Positions 26,301 to 41,277 of a stretch of 60,000 bases of DNA are shown one piece after another. The notes below the pieces were generated by a model. The model was given only the letters and a program-made list of their open reading frames with translations. It had not been told where the DNA came from and made no database searches. Within the stretch, counting starts at the first letter, position 1. Every line of letters starts with the position of its first letter. A program made the translations under genes and the position numbers. The DNA is taken from positions 3,021,662 to 3,081,661 of the forward strand of contig OZ037770.1 of assembly GCA_964035545.1 (NCBI GenBank), read 5' to 3'. This DNA comes from Bugula neritina (lineage: Eukaryota > Bryozoa > Gymnolaemata > Cheilostomatida > Bugulidae).

Positions 26301-28557
26301 TGGAGCCAAGAAACAGATATTAGATACAAACCTACCCAGCGTTACGGTAAGTCCACCCTATTGGAATATATTCTAGAACAAGGATGTCCAACAGGCGACC
26401 CCAGGGCCGTATGTGACCCCAGCCTAAATTTATATAGCCGTCAGAGGCACAAAACTACAACTATTTTTACAGTGTACGTGAATTAGAGTGAAAACTACCT
26501 TTTAAATGTCTTATTTATAGACATATGCTACAAAATATGCAGCCTGCAGTAACCATTGGTACTTTATTATATAATGATTCATAAGAATTTGGAATAAAAT
26601 AATTTGAAAAATACTGACGTTGTGGCCCCCAACCCACTCTAAATTTTACAATGTGGCTTTATGTAACTGGAAAATTCCCTTTCAGTGGCCCTCACTCTGA
26701 AACGGTTGGACACTTCTGTTCTAGAACATTCCACCCTCACATTTGTCTATAAAAGAGCCCTATGCCTGTATAACATAGCATTCTACGTTGACTGGAATAT
26801 TCATGTTAGGGTTGAGTCATAATATTGATTTCCTATAATTTGCCAAAGCTTATGTGTCTCTTTCATCACTCTGTTGTTACTCAAAGAGAGGCTTCCAGTA
26901 GTCACGTGACCTCATTGTATCTCCTGCCATGACCCACTGGCTCACCCCACTCTATTGAGTCGGCATGACTCATCAGCATGTGACTTGAACAACTACCTTA
27001 GCAACACGCCAGGCTACTGTATTATCCCTATTAAGAGCTCGTTAGATGCTGTAATTCTATTGGCTCGCTTGGATCAGGTTTTTGTGAATTTTGAACCAAA
27101 ATATTAACTGAATAATAAGGGGAAAAGCGCCTTCCCCAAGTGTAGAGAGCTTTTTAATCTTTTTATCTAGCATTTGGCTCTCTTTTCCAAGAGGTGGGAT
27201 TTGGAGCCTCTGAAAAATCTAAACTTTTTCTCAGACTAGTAGACTATTACAGTCTATGCTTTGCTTTACTTTTGTTGAGCTAAAGTGCCGATGTTGAAAT
27301 TTATATCTTGCTTCTCTGTGCCTTTCAATAGCAAGAGTAGCCACTTCCTGTATTATAGTAGGACAACTGCCGTATTTATAAACTGAATATACTTTGGAGT
27401 TATCTGCTTTCCCTGTGCAATCTGTAGGTTTGTAAATGATGCGTCTGTGATGGATGTACGCATCTTTTATACACCTACTTATTGAACACGGTGTCATTAC
27501 TACACATTGGCTTCTGTAGATTTCACCTTCACTGTACAGTGTTTGCTGCAGGTTGCATCATGCAAATAAGTGTTGTTTGTCCTTGATCTCTACTGGAATA
27601 TTCACCATCGTTCCATATATATTTTTTTTATTAAAGTTAACCTACTTTCAATCTGTGTTGAAGATTTTCATATTTTGTTCCAATATTGTTTATTTATTAA
27701 ATTTATATTTCAACCATTGCTGTTCACTTTTCTGTTTTCTCTTGCTATTTTAACCTGAGCTGTTAGAGTTGTCTCTGTCTGTACCTGGTTATTGTATTTT
27801 AGCCTGAGGTCCCAGCTCTCTGTGGATACAGCAGGTTGGAAGGCGTGTTTGATGTTCTCAACCGCTGGGTTATGGCTGAGCGTGGTAGGTTGGCTATACT
27901 CACACTTTCTACCTTCTTGAACAGTTCTGTTGACTTATACCAAAAGGAATTCAACAATTTCTTCCATGTTGAGAAAAAAAAATTATTGTATAAGCAGTAA
28001 TAAATTAAAGTAAATAAATAATTTTCATATAATAAACCCAAAAAAGAGAAAAATAAAATACATAAAAAATTATGTGACTTAAAAAACTTGCTTGGAGTTG
28101 TGTGTTCATATCAGTGTATGAATAAGGGAATACTCTGTTGATGTGATGCTGTAGGGGGACCTTGTGATAAAGATATGGTGAGATTCACAGAGTACCTGCT
28201 CTCACTTGTCACTCTCCATCACACAGATCTGCTGCAGAAAGTCCTGCTGCACCTGAAACAGTGAGTTCTCTACTAGCAAACCTCTAGATCTAAGGCTAGC
28301 TTTCATACTATTGCCTATTCACTAATAGCCTACTTTTTCTTAGATTTGATGCTTTAACTCCATCTTTAGCAAATATTTTGGCCTTCTTTCATATATTTGA
28401 TTGGTTAAACTATTTTAGCAGTTACAACTTTACTTTTGCTGTTTTAGTTTGGTTATAAGAGATACTGGAAGTGAATGGGGAAACTTCTACTTGAAGGTGA
28501 AATCTGCCGCCAAAGAGGCTGTAGAGAAAGAGTATAATATGCAGATAGAGTTTTAAA
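8368..28557 (+). CDS. REV1: DNA repair protein REV1 (Y-family deoxycytidyl transferase), 18 exons
   Basis: Exons: 8368-8457, 9124-9250, 9923-10062, 10212-10365, 10703-10778, 10870-11026, 11188-11395, 11800-11900, 12573-12697, 14388-14536, 21067-21186, 23762-23872, 24160-24353, 25586-25777, 26149-26346, 27803-27884, 28155-28260 and 28448 onward; all phases agree. Translesion polymerase that inserts dCMP opposite damaged or abasic sites and scaffolds other polymerases in the nucleus. Order: GGYMNAKVQKL helix; BRCT (about residues 60-150); the N-digit NSRLHHLS whose Arg pairs with dCTP in yeast Rev1; palm metal ligands in HIDMDCFFVSV (D300) and SCDE (D404, E405); ARLATRSAKPDGQYY; little finger to about 648; a tail with a PIP-like motif and VAIVISDDED; then the C-terminal polymerase-binding helices from about 715. 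No ubiquitin-binding motifs are seen. About 806 residues, far shorter than vertebrate REV1. As read, an A-run at 28500-28503 shifts the last exon to a stop at 28536-28538; the conserved-looking frame ends at 28557. Confidence 0.93.
8505..9015. repeat. AT-rich tandem repeat, REV1 intron 1
   Basis: About twenty degenerate copies of a 22-27 bp unit resembling TATATTACTAGTTATATGT fill most of intron 1. Confidence 0.85.
11405..11790. repeat. 31-bp minisatellite, REV1 intron 7
   Basis: About twelve direct copies of a 31-bp unit (core ATTACATGGTTACACATATT) fill the intron between the exons ending at 11395 and starting at 11800. The copies abut without spacers. Confidence 0.9.
12785..13080. repeat. 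C-rich tandem repeat, about 94-bp period, REV1 intron 9
   Basis: GTCTCCACCCACCCCTGTG recurs near 12818, 12912 and (slightly changed) 13005, with internal sub-repeats around the motif GAACCCCTTATG. Open frames over it are by-products of the repeat. Confidence 0.8.
13135..13260 (-). mobile_element. tRNA-derived SINE-like sequence
   Basis: On the minus strand, GGGTTCGTATCC (around 13200-13189) matches a polymerase III B box with one change. Upstream, GGCAGGTGATAGAAAAC lies where a degraded A box would be. It sits in REV1 intron 9. Confidence 0.35.
13468..13625. repeat. 13-bp tandem repeat, REV1 intron 9
   Basis: About twelve copies of GTAGATGTAATCT, a few with a GTAGATCTGTAATCT variant. Confidence 0.9.
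14172..14370. repeat. 21-bp minisatellite, REV1 intron 9
   Basis: About nine copies of AGAGTCACAGTAGTACTGAGT, ending only about 20 bases before the acceptor of the exon at 14388. The 21-bp period keeps all frames open. Confidence 0.9.
14735..14935. repeat. TATAG-type satellite
   Basis: Degenerate 5-10 bp units (TATAG, TGTAG, TACAG) in a tandem block inside REV1 intron 10; the same family recurs at 17525-18075. Confidence 0.85.
15884..16344. mobile_element. 461-bp hAT-like MITE
   Basis: The ends TAGGGTTGGGGTCAATTA and (reverse complement) CAGAGTTGGGGTAATTGT form imperfect terminal inverted repeats. Near-identical 8-bp direct repeats flank them: GTACATTA at 15876-15883 and GTACATTG at 16345-16352, the duplication length typical of hAT elements. 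The interior near both ends is made of ATTACAATTAC-type repeats; no transposase is present. Confidence 0.75.
17525..18075. repeat. TATAG-type satellite with inverted section
   Basis: The left part reads CTATA-type and the part after 17661 reads TATAG-type, so orientation flips at the 17660 palindrome. Units of 5, 10 and 20 bp run to about 18075. Confidence 0.85.
17612..17709. repeat. Perfect 48-bp inverted repeat with 2-base loop
   Basis: Bases 17612-17659 are the exact reverse complement of 17662-17709, with only GT between. It marks the orientation switch of the surrounding satellite. Confidence 0.9.
20620..20880. repeat. ACTAGT/TAGTAC-rich low-complexity block
   Basis: Irregular copies of GACTAGTTACTAGTA and related motifs near the 3' end of REV1 intron 10. 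Confidence 0.65.
23600..23745. repeat. 46-bp tandem repeat, about three copies
   Basis: The unit contains GTCAGGTGCTTGTTTCACTT and recurs just upstream of the acceptor for the exon at 23762. Confidence 0.85.
26379..26718. mobile_element. 340-bp hAT-type MITE (same family as 50234-50538)
   Basis: Ends CAAGGATGTCCAAC and (reverse complement) CAGAAGTGTCCAAC are hAT-style terminal inverted repeats. A perfect 8-bp target duplication, TTCTAGAA, lies at 26371-26378 and 26719-26726. The interior shares long stretches with 50234-50538, such as AAAACTACAA and TTGGAATAAAAT. It lies in REV1 intron 15. Confidence 0.9.
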
Positions 28558-28609
28558 TTATTATATAATTTTTTAAAGGATGTTTTTATTTTCCTATATT
28601 ATTCTTTTG

Positions 28610-28615
28610 AATAAA
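28610..28615 (+). terminator. REV1 polyadenylation signal AATAAA
   Basis: The canonical hexamer lies 53 bases after the conserved-frame stop at 28557. Confidence 0.6.
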
Positions 28616-31600
28616 CTGTAATGCTGGGCAACTATTTTTAGTGTTTGAAATGCCATTTGAATTGCTACAATTGAGATAATTATTGTGGGCACCAGAACTT
28701 AGAATCTAGTTGATCACTTATCTAGACTCAATGGGTACTCTGTGGAGTTAGAGTGCTCTATAAGCTCTCTGTCCAGTCCCCTAGCTTTGTGGTTGGTCTG
28801 TCAATGTGATATCTATATATAAGCTTCTATTTCATTGTCAAGTGACTCCCTGTTAACAGTACATCATATTTCACTCTATAACAAGTGTATATAGAAACAA
28901 GGTACATAACAAGTACTTGGGCAGTGAACTATAATTAGCAGTAATGCATGAGTCATACCAAATTACCACCACAATCTATCCGATTTATACCTACATACAG
29001 ATTTACATGTTATAGAGCCTTGCACGGAGTCTTTTGATGATTGCAGCTGACAGAAGAGGGCTACAAGATCTTGCCAATAAATTAGTAATAAATTCCTACT
29101 TTCTTTAGAACTTCTACTTAATTGATGATTCAGCTTTAAGTAATATCTGGCCTATTGAGATTTTTGCATCACAGAAAAGTGATACGATTCTTTTTTATGA
29201 CTTGGCGGAAAATATAAAGTACAGCTTAACAAACGTCACCAGTCATAATAAAATATTACAGTTGAATTTTCTTTTTCCTATTAACTATACAATATACCAA
29301 AAGTATAGTATAATATATAACTTGAAAAGCTATACATGGTCATGTTGAAATAAGATGAATGAATAGATGATGTCTTACTGAGCAGTATAAGTTTCATATT
29401 AGACTTCTTGTATTTCAGAGTAATATATAGAAGGTTGTAGTACTAGAGTTGTCCTTCCTTTTATCCATATTGACATTTTCAAGGAGCTCTAAATGGTTGA
29501 TAGCTGCGCTGCAATTGCTGTTTCAACTGCTCATGTGTCACAAACGTAGTCACTTCAACCTTGGCTTGATAAAACTTGGGAAACCAAAATAATATTAAAT
29601 GTAATTTTCATCACTTATGAATATAATACAATATACAAACCAAAGCTATATATGGTAATGAAGAAGGCTACACATATTTACCAAGTGTAACCAAAATAGT
29701 ATATTGGTTGCCAGTAGGCTACACTTTGCCTTGCAAAGTTTACAGATGTCTTTCTTTGCATGTTGAATAGCTTACTGCTACATACTATTATATAAGCTAT
29801 AAACTTTAAAGTTTGCTATAATAGTAAAATGATATATATTGTAATAATGATAATGCAATATTAGATAATTGAAAGTCAAAACTATAACATTGCATGTGGC
29901 TATATTTTTGGTATAATCATGTGCTTTCTGTGAATTACTGTTTGATAACATATTATTTTATTTATTGAGAATGAAACAGAAAATAGAAATAGAATTACAG
30001 ACAAATCATGCCCTCGTATATATATACTAAAACTTTCTATTAGTTTCCTTGCTTCACTGTACACATCTGTCCTTCACCTTCTAGTCAATAACCAATCTAT
30101 TATTAGTATACGTAAGGATCTGGAATTCATCGAAAAGTTAGACAACCCCAGGAAATTATCAAAGGATTGAAAAGTTGTCCAGCAGTATGGAAACCAACGT
30201 GTTGAAGGCAATTGTTGGAGGCGCAACTCCAAAATACAATCATGCAGATATCTGCTTCAGCTGCCTTAATCAATAACTTTATTAGACTATTTTCAAACTT
30301 ACAACAGATAAGTAGGATTTTGATAACAATAATTAATCCATGTTCATTTTATTTTAGAAATATTCATGCATATGGTATGTTAATTTACTATAACATTGTA
30401 TGTTAGGTTCCGATGAGGCTTAAATACAAACTATTATATGGTATTATTTATCACCTTTTTGGCAAATAATATATTTTTTTCATATCTATGACAATAAACT
30501 TTCCTTGATGTATAACGTTATATATTATCTTAAAACAGTGTTTTGATCTTCATTGTACATTATGAATGGTAATTGAACTGTGCAGGGTACAATCAAACTG
30601 AGATGGAAATCGTTTTTTCTTATAATTCAAAACAGTTGTTGCGCAAAATTATATTATATAGTATTCAAGACATTATATGCACATGTTAAAAAAATTATGG
30701 AAAAATTCAAAATATTATATTATAGCTCTAAAGACTATGTATTTTGCTAAACATATTAATTGTTATCAATAGTAGCTTCTCAACACTCATGGCACCTTGC
30801 ACTTGAATGAGTTGAACTGGAGTTACCATCCCATGGTACTCTTATTGAAAACGATTCACACAGTAATTACATGTGTTGTTGTGAAGCATTATAATTATTA
30901 TAGTATAATGGACGCAAGATATTTTGTTATTTGGAGTTTTCTTTAATTGAAATGGTCTGAACATTATTAGCTAAGTTACCAGATAAAATTATTCGTAATT
31001 AAGAAGTTATTCACACGAAGATTTTGATGGCCGCAATATTAGCACGTGCTAGCCCATAAGCCGGAATATTATTCTAAAAGTAACACTTGCTTGTGATTGG
31101 TTGTATCTTTTATTGTCATAGTTAAAGTGTAGCGGCGCAAAACCCGCACGACTTCAAAAGCATGTAATTACTAGGCCCGAGGCGCTAATTTGCTAGGCTT
31201 TTTAGAGCTGTTCACTTCTTTTAGCTAACATTAGAAGCTTTGCCACGTATTTCAGCTAACATTTGAGTCATTATCGCGCTGATGCTCGTAGTGAGAACAG
31301 TTATAGTCTTAACCCAGTAATTTTATCAATAATACTGATTGTTTAACTGAAATTTTCTGCAATTAAATTTGATATACAGAGTCACAGGTGACTAATATGT
31401 TGTATTTATTTTATTTTCAAAACTAAAGCATACGTTTACTTGTTCTATGTATATTAAATTAAATTATTTGCTAAAAATAAATACTAGTTGTAACAAAAAT
31501 GTAATTATATAACTTAAAAGTAGTTTTTTAATTTTATTTTAATTATACATTAAAAGCCGCTAGTTTCATACAGTTTAAAAGGTTACTCTTGGTTACTCAA

Positions 31601-32717
31601 TTGGTTTAAACTAATAGCGACTGTTCCTTTAACAGAAATTCCACAGGAATTTTGAGTGTCAATAAAGTCATTGTTATAATTGTATAATGCTAATACAATA
31701 AGGTAATAAAAGTAATAATATTATAGTAATAAAATAACCAAGTGTTTTAGTTTGTGTTAAGTGATAAAAAAAGTTATAAAAGTTACACAATAAGTATAAC
31801 AACCCATATAGAAAAGATTAAATTTATTTATAAGTTCCTAGCAATTAGGTGTATAAGCCAAATTCAAATTGATATGTTTATGTATTTTTAATGTTGAGTT
31901 ACATTGTCTACCATTCATATTATGTAATGGAAATACAAGTTTTAAAAGAAATGCAATTAAAAGTGAATTATGTAAAATTATTTAAAAAACACAATATTTT
32001 AACTTTTCAATAATATTTTGCATTTGATTACCTTTTTGTGGAAACTTAAATTGAAGTAACATTTAAGTATACTCCAGATTTTCATCTAGTCAGACTCTTA
32101 GGAGAATTTATTATATTAGAAGAAACATAGGGTTCCAGGAGAAGAAGCAAAATTAGAATCTTGGTGTTGCTATGTTAATGACCATAAAACTGATTATTAT
32201 AACTTAGAAATTTTAAAAGCAAAGCAGTGCTTTTAATTGTCTAAATTAACGTTCTATAGTGAGTTTACATCTCTGTTTAAATCATTTTGAAGAGGTGTTC
32301 ATTTTTACCAACAAACTTTCAGTGATAAATAGTTTTTAGTAGCTATGTAGACTGATAGATTGAAAAAGGTTTTTCGATGTTTTTATTTCTATTTAATTTT
32401 CAATAGTCTTCGAAGGTCAAATATATTTTGGTATACATATATATTATGATATTATATGCATTGCAGCATTGCATTATATGTTATTTATATTTCATTACTG
32501 TCAATGTATGATCAACTTAAATCATAAATATCAGATATTAAAAACCAGATACAAAGTAAACTGATTGTGGTTTAGTTGTTATTTTGAAAAAAAAATTGAA
32601 TACGAAATATTAATAAAAAAAGATATTAATAGAAAATCAGTATAACACTATATAGGCAACTGTAGATGAGATCCTGTACACAATGTAATTATAATTGTAC
32701 AATCCAATATTTGACAG
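28616..32717. other. AT-rich intergenic DNA between REV1 and the RBBP6-like gene
   Basis: No convincing exon, RNA gene or transposon. I looked here for DWNN-domain and CCHC zinc-knuckle exons of the downstream RBBP6-like gene and saw none, but short exons could be missed by eye. Confidence 0.5.
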
Positions 32718-32718
32718 A

Positions 32719-35969
<3,251 letters not shown>

Positions 35970-36449
35970 TGATGGAAGAGGTAGGCATGTAACAGCACTG
36001 GTGTAAGCAAGAGAACTTGCATTAGAAATTGAATTAATAATTTCAATAACTGAAAAAGGGCAGCTATAATAAATTTTGATATATTTTGTGAGACTAGTAA
36101 CCGCAGGGCCAAGAAAAACACACAACCATTAACTTTTAAGGTTACATTGTTCTTTGATAGTAATCTAACTTTTGAAGAAATTTAAACCTTGGGTTGTTCC
36201 AATGCTGGTACAGTAATTGGGGAATTTAAAAACAGTATGTTGTATGTATGGTCTTGCAAGATTTCTAACTCCCCCTCATTTTAGCATGGCTACGTGTTTT
36301 TTAATAAATATAGTAGTCACTGCTGGGGTGTGTTGAAGTAAAATATACTTGTATTTGGTAGTTTATAACCCTTTTGTCTTGCAGGTTAGAACCCGACAGC
36401 ATTATGCTACATATCCATACATGAGCAGATAATTCCTTGCAGCTACTAA

Positions 36450-37782
36450 ACTATCAAATATGATAACAACATATTCCGGAGCTTTTTATTTGAAAAAAAG
36501 ATCTACTTTTACTAGATTTGTGATTTAAATTATTCATTTTAATATGTAGAATTGTGTATATTATGTGCATAATAGGTTTGTCAATTATATGACTATAAAT
36601 TTATTACGTACTAATTTAATTGGTAGTTATTTACAAATGATTTATTTATTTTATATATAACACTATATAATATGTAATATTGTGTAATATATGTATATAA
36701 TATGACGTCTTCCAATTGATTGGCTTTTACAACCTTTTATATTTACACTTTGTACATTCGCTGTGATAATGTTAATGAATTACTCATTGTATATGTATTA
36801 TTTATATACTGTTTTATATGGCTACCGATTTATTAGCATGTATAGGATCTCATTTTATGTCACCCTCAATTACTGTAAAAATGTTAATTGACCATATTTT
36901 AAAAGTTTTTCACACTATGCAGTTTCTATACAAACAGTGCACAATTAACATTAGTCTGGGATATTTTATGCTTCACTTTTATTTAATATAATTTTTGTTT
37001 GTTCCCTTTGATAATACAAAATGGGGCACATAATTATCTTGTTGTCATACTTTCAAATACTTCAAGCACTTACAACTACTCCAATAATGAATAATTAACA
37101 TATTGACATATTATACTCTAAACAAGACAAAAACATTTGTTCAAAAGTTGCTTCAATATTTTTATATTGAAATTAATATAAAAATTATTTTTTTTAATAA
37201 TAATTTCAGTATACAAATTAATTTTATATCAAAATTATAAAAAAACACTTGAAATAATAAATTATATTCAATAGCTGGAATACAGTTTATTAATTTCAAG
37301 TTGTTTACTAAAATTTTAATTATTAATAAATTTCAAAGGTCAACATTACAAGAACTTAAACTTTTTAATGACAAATGCCTATTTAGTTCAAGTGAGCTAC
37401 TTTTTCTTTTAGATTATACAGTAGAGAAAACAAAGTTTTATTTTTATATAGAATTACATTTAAAACAAAAGTAACTTCTTTTTTAGAATAAAAAACAGTT
37501 ATAGAAGTGCAAGCAAAGTTTGAGAGAAGATTAAATTGTTTATGGGTGTATTTTTATTATTCTGTTATTTTGTAGCAAAAACATATATAAAAATAACAGT
37601 TAATAATTCACTAATATGTTAGTTCACTAAGTTATCAATGCACTAATGTATTAGTGCATCAATGTATCAATCCACAAATCTATTAGTGCACTAGTGCAGT
37701 ATTGCATCTTGCAGGATAATGTGCATCTGTTTCTTATGAGAGGGTTAAGGTGACAGGGTATATTGATTCACAGATCTAACTC
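36450..37782. other. AT-rich intergenic or 3' UTR DNA
   Basis: Follows the likely last, non-coding exon of the RBBP6-like gene (from 36385). I see no further gene and no clear transposon before the MITE at 37783. Confidence 0.5.
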
Positions 37783-38054
37783 ACCCCCTAGACACACTTT
37801 GTCACACCGTAAGCCATAACCTAGAGTGTCAGCTATCTTTACAAATGTCTAAATGCTTGATTAAAAATAGTTGGGGTGAGCTCCTATTAGCCAGAAAAAT
37901 GTTTCGCCTCAATTCATTGGATATAAATGTCCAATGAGGTGTCATATATTGTACCTAATAGCACACTTTGAGAAATCCATCGCAGCGACACATTAAAAAT
38001 GGCTGACATTTTATGTTATACGTCCTGGAGTGCGGCCAAGTGTGTTTAGGGGGT
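37783..38054. mobile_element. 272-bp MITE, family unknown
   Basis: The left end ACCCCCTAGACACACTT and the reverse complement of the right end, ACCCCCTAAACACACTT, form imperfect inverted repeats continuing for about 25 bases with mismatches. No clear target duplication is seen. Confidence 0.6.
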
Positions 38055-38725
38055 AATAAATATAAATGTGCCATTAGCTGATTATCAACTATTTACTTTA
38101 AATGTTGGAAATCAATAATGCAGGTTGTTACCTTGCATTGTGTTTCTTTATAAATGTATAGTATGTCTGTGCAGAATTAATGCATACTGCCGTATTAGGA
38201 TGGGATGTAACAAACGCACAGCCATAGCAATAGTAGCAGAGTTCATAGATTAACAACGTATATTTGATATCTTCACAACAACTTCAAATTTCTAATTATT
38301 ATGATCTAAAAGAAATGCAAAACACTAATATATATAAAACATAAACAAACTATATATATATATACTCAGTGGATGAGCAAAAAGTCAATAAGCACTGATG
38401 ATAACTTGTACAAACCAAGCACTATATACAATCTCTTCATATAGTGAAATTATTCAAGTTTTTTTACAACAATATAATAAACAATTACAGCAAAGGAATA
38501 TATGACAACGATTTAGTATATTCATTGTATTGTTTTACGCTTTCATTGCACAACTTGTCCAATAACTTCACAGTTTCAAGCACATAATTGTACTCTTTGC
38601 AAGTTATAGTTGTATGAACTAATAGAGAAAAAACATGAGTACAACATACTTTGAAGTAAAATCACAATGATAATGATGATGACTCAATTAGAGTTAGAAC
38701 AATTAGAGTCTTGTCTGCATAGCAC

Positions 38726-41277
38726 TCAATAACCGTGAACTTCAACTTCATGAAGGTTCAAACTCGTTTTTGCATTAAACAGAATCTGGACAAATCGGCC
38801 ACTGATTGGTTGATCACATGTAATCAGAGTGTAGTATCTGTTGAGATAACCATCAACATATTTACACAGAACTTCTCTGTTAGATGCAGTAAACTCTATA
38901 TCTTCCTCTACCATAGCAACGGTTACTTCTGTCTTCTTTGCTCTCAAAGCATAATGCATTTCTAGAAAACATGACTTAGATAATTGAGCATGTTCAAAAT
39001 TATTGGAAAAAATTAGCAACATTTTCTGAGCACTTTTAGCAAAATTCATAACTTTTTGGAAACTGCTTTTGAAAGAAAATTATCTATTCGAAGCTAAAAT
39101 ATGTTGAACATGATTTCTCATAACTTTATCGTTGTCTATGCATTGAAAGAAGCTATCAAATAATATGTTTAAGCTTAATTTTGTAACTAATGAATATATT
39201 TCAACACTATTCAGTTGCCCACTGTAGCCCTCATACCCTGAGTTGGCCAAAGTAGAAATATTATAGCACAATAAAGAAACAAGTAACTTATATACTTGAA
39301 GAAGTTCTATTTCATTTCAGTGAGCCTATCATAGAGATTAACTTACTCCCATATCTGTTCAGAATATTCACAGCCCAGACACAGCGTACATCTCCCAGGT
39401 CCACTCTCCACCATGGTCTAGTCTCACTTTTGCTGTGCGCAAGGGATTGGTATTCATTCTTTACTTGATAGATTCCATCAACAGCTGATGCTGCTGAGAG
39501 CGTGGGACCAGCGGAGGGTCTGACATAAAGAGATGACATCTTTGCTAGTTTGTCTATAGAAAGAAATAAATAACACCTTTAGCTTTAAAACTTGATATTA
39601 TTTACATGCCTAATTTATGTGTGCTATTATCAATGTGCTACAAAGCTCTGCATAAGTTGAAACAAAAGTTATTGTCATCTAAAAGTTGCTGAGCTGTGAT
39701 CATTTAATTATGTGATCACTTGCTTATGTGTGTGTGCGTGTGTTTGTGTGCGTGTTGTGTGTTTGTGTTGTGTGTTGTGTGTGTATGTGTGTGTGTTGTG
39801 TGTGTGTATGTGTTGTGTGTTTGTGTTGTGTGTTGTGTGTTGTGTGTGTATGTGTGTGTGTGTTGTGTGCGTGTGTGCGCGTGTGTGTGTGTTGTGTGCG
39901 TGTGTGTATGTGTGTGTGTATGTGTTGTGTGTTTGTGTTGTGTGTTGTGTGTTGTGTGTGTACGTGTATGTGTGTGTGTTGTGTGTGTGTTGTGTGTGTG
40001 TGTGTGTATGTGTGTGCGTGTATGTGTTGTGTGTTTGTGTTGTGTGTGCGCATAGGTGTGTGTGTGTGTACGTGTTGTGTGTTTGTGTTGTGTGTTGTGT
40101 GTTGTGTGTGTATGTGTGTGTGTTGTGTGTGTGTATGTGTTGTGTGTTTGTGTTGTGTGTTGTGTGTGTATGTGTGTATGTTGTGTGCGTGTGTGCGCGT
40201 GTGTGTGTGTTGTGTGCGTGTGTGTATGTGTGTGTGTATGTGTTGTGTGTTTGTGTTGTGTGTTGTGTGTGTGTGTGTGTGTGTTGTGTGTGTGTGTGTT
40301 GTGTGTGTGTGTGTGTGTGTGTTTGTGTTGTGTGTTTGTGTTGTGTGTTGCATGTGTGTTGTGTGTGTGTGTGTGTGTTGTATATAAAAAGGCAATAATG
40401 TGCTTACTTCTAGCCAGTAAGTTACTGAAGCTGTCTTCAACATCTGCTCTAATGTAAAAATCATAACCACCACTCTGCCCCTCAGAATACAGATTAGGGT
40501 TGACACACGATTTAGTAGAGCATTTCTTAGTTAACCAATCATATGCGAGTCCGTAGCAACTTTCCTCTCTCATACAATCAAAGCCACAGTGAAGAGCAGA
40601 GATGGCTGTCACAGAGTCATGCTGTGAGACGTTGGACAGAGATTCTGGCAGCACATAACTTTTGTAGAGAACAGTCTGGTAACCAGATACAGCTAGAGCT
40701 GTAAGTTTCACCAACAGCACTAAAAAAAGACAAATAAAATGTTTCATAACACTTATGTGTGTTTCATGTGAATTTGATAAGCTTTTGAATTATATCATCA
40801 CCATTTCTATTCCATATATAATGCTTTATAATTAAGTTACTTCATTGTGCCTATTTCCTCCAAATTTCAAGTTTCGTTTCTCACTGAAGCAAATTTAAAA
40901 GATTCAACCTTGATCTCACTATAATTATTTTTTATTTCATTCATTTGTTTCACATATAGTGTCATTTATAGGCTAAACTTTTAGCTAAACTTCAAGCACT
41001 AAACAAGTATTTTTTATCAAAGACGGAAATGATTTACATCAAATATGAATGTAAATATTACAATTTATAAAAATTAAACAACAAACTTCAATAAACTCTG
41101 CTGGGTAGGTACATGAATCATGAAATAAGGCTAATAACATTGCTGTAATTACTTATAGAAATGAATAGAACATATAGATAGCTATATCATATAACTATAA
41201 ACTATAGCCTATTATGTAACAATAGTTCAAAAATAAACCAACATACCAAATCTGCTGACAAACCATCTGTCGCCCAT
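38726..41277 (-). CDS. Secreted PAN/apple plus F5/8C (fucolectin-type) lectin-like protein
   Basis: Exons (minus): 41247-41277, 40408-40719, 39347-39553 and 38726-38961; all junctions keep frame, giving 261 residues. The short first exon (MGDRWFVSRF) splices to VLLVKLTALAVSG to form a signal peptide. An alternative start at 40747 (MKHFICLFLVLLVK) would also give one, but the T-rich tract and TTTTTTTAG at 40720-40728 look like a true acceptor. Residues about 25-105 hold a PAN/apple-like module (CGFDCMREESCYGLAYD, KKCSTKSC). Residues about 118-260 form a discoidin/F5/8C fold of the fucolectin-tachylectin-pentraxin type: AASAVDGIY, then HSKSETRPWWRVDLGDV, then SGRFVQILF and LHEVEVHGY. This family binds fucosylated or other glycans outside the cell; the ligand here is unknown. 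The second intron carries a long GT-rich repeat. Confidence 0.82.
39720..40385. repeat. Compound TG / TGTTG repeat, about 665 bp
   Basis: Variants of TGTGTGTTGTGTGTTTGTG with higher-order units (blocks near 39780 and 40090 resemble each other) inside the intron between the PAN and F5/8C exons. Cys/Val-rich and His/Thr-rich open frames over it are artefacts. Confidence 0.95.

Noticed and set aside
39712-40747. Long Cys/Val-rich and His/Thr-rich open frames (up to 343 codons)
   Set aside because: They come from the TG/TGTTG repeat. The only coding part is the first ~100 residues of the minus frame, which is the PAN exon ending at 40408.
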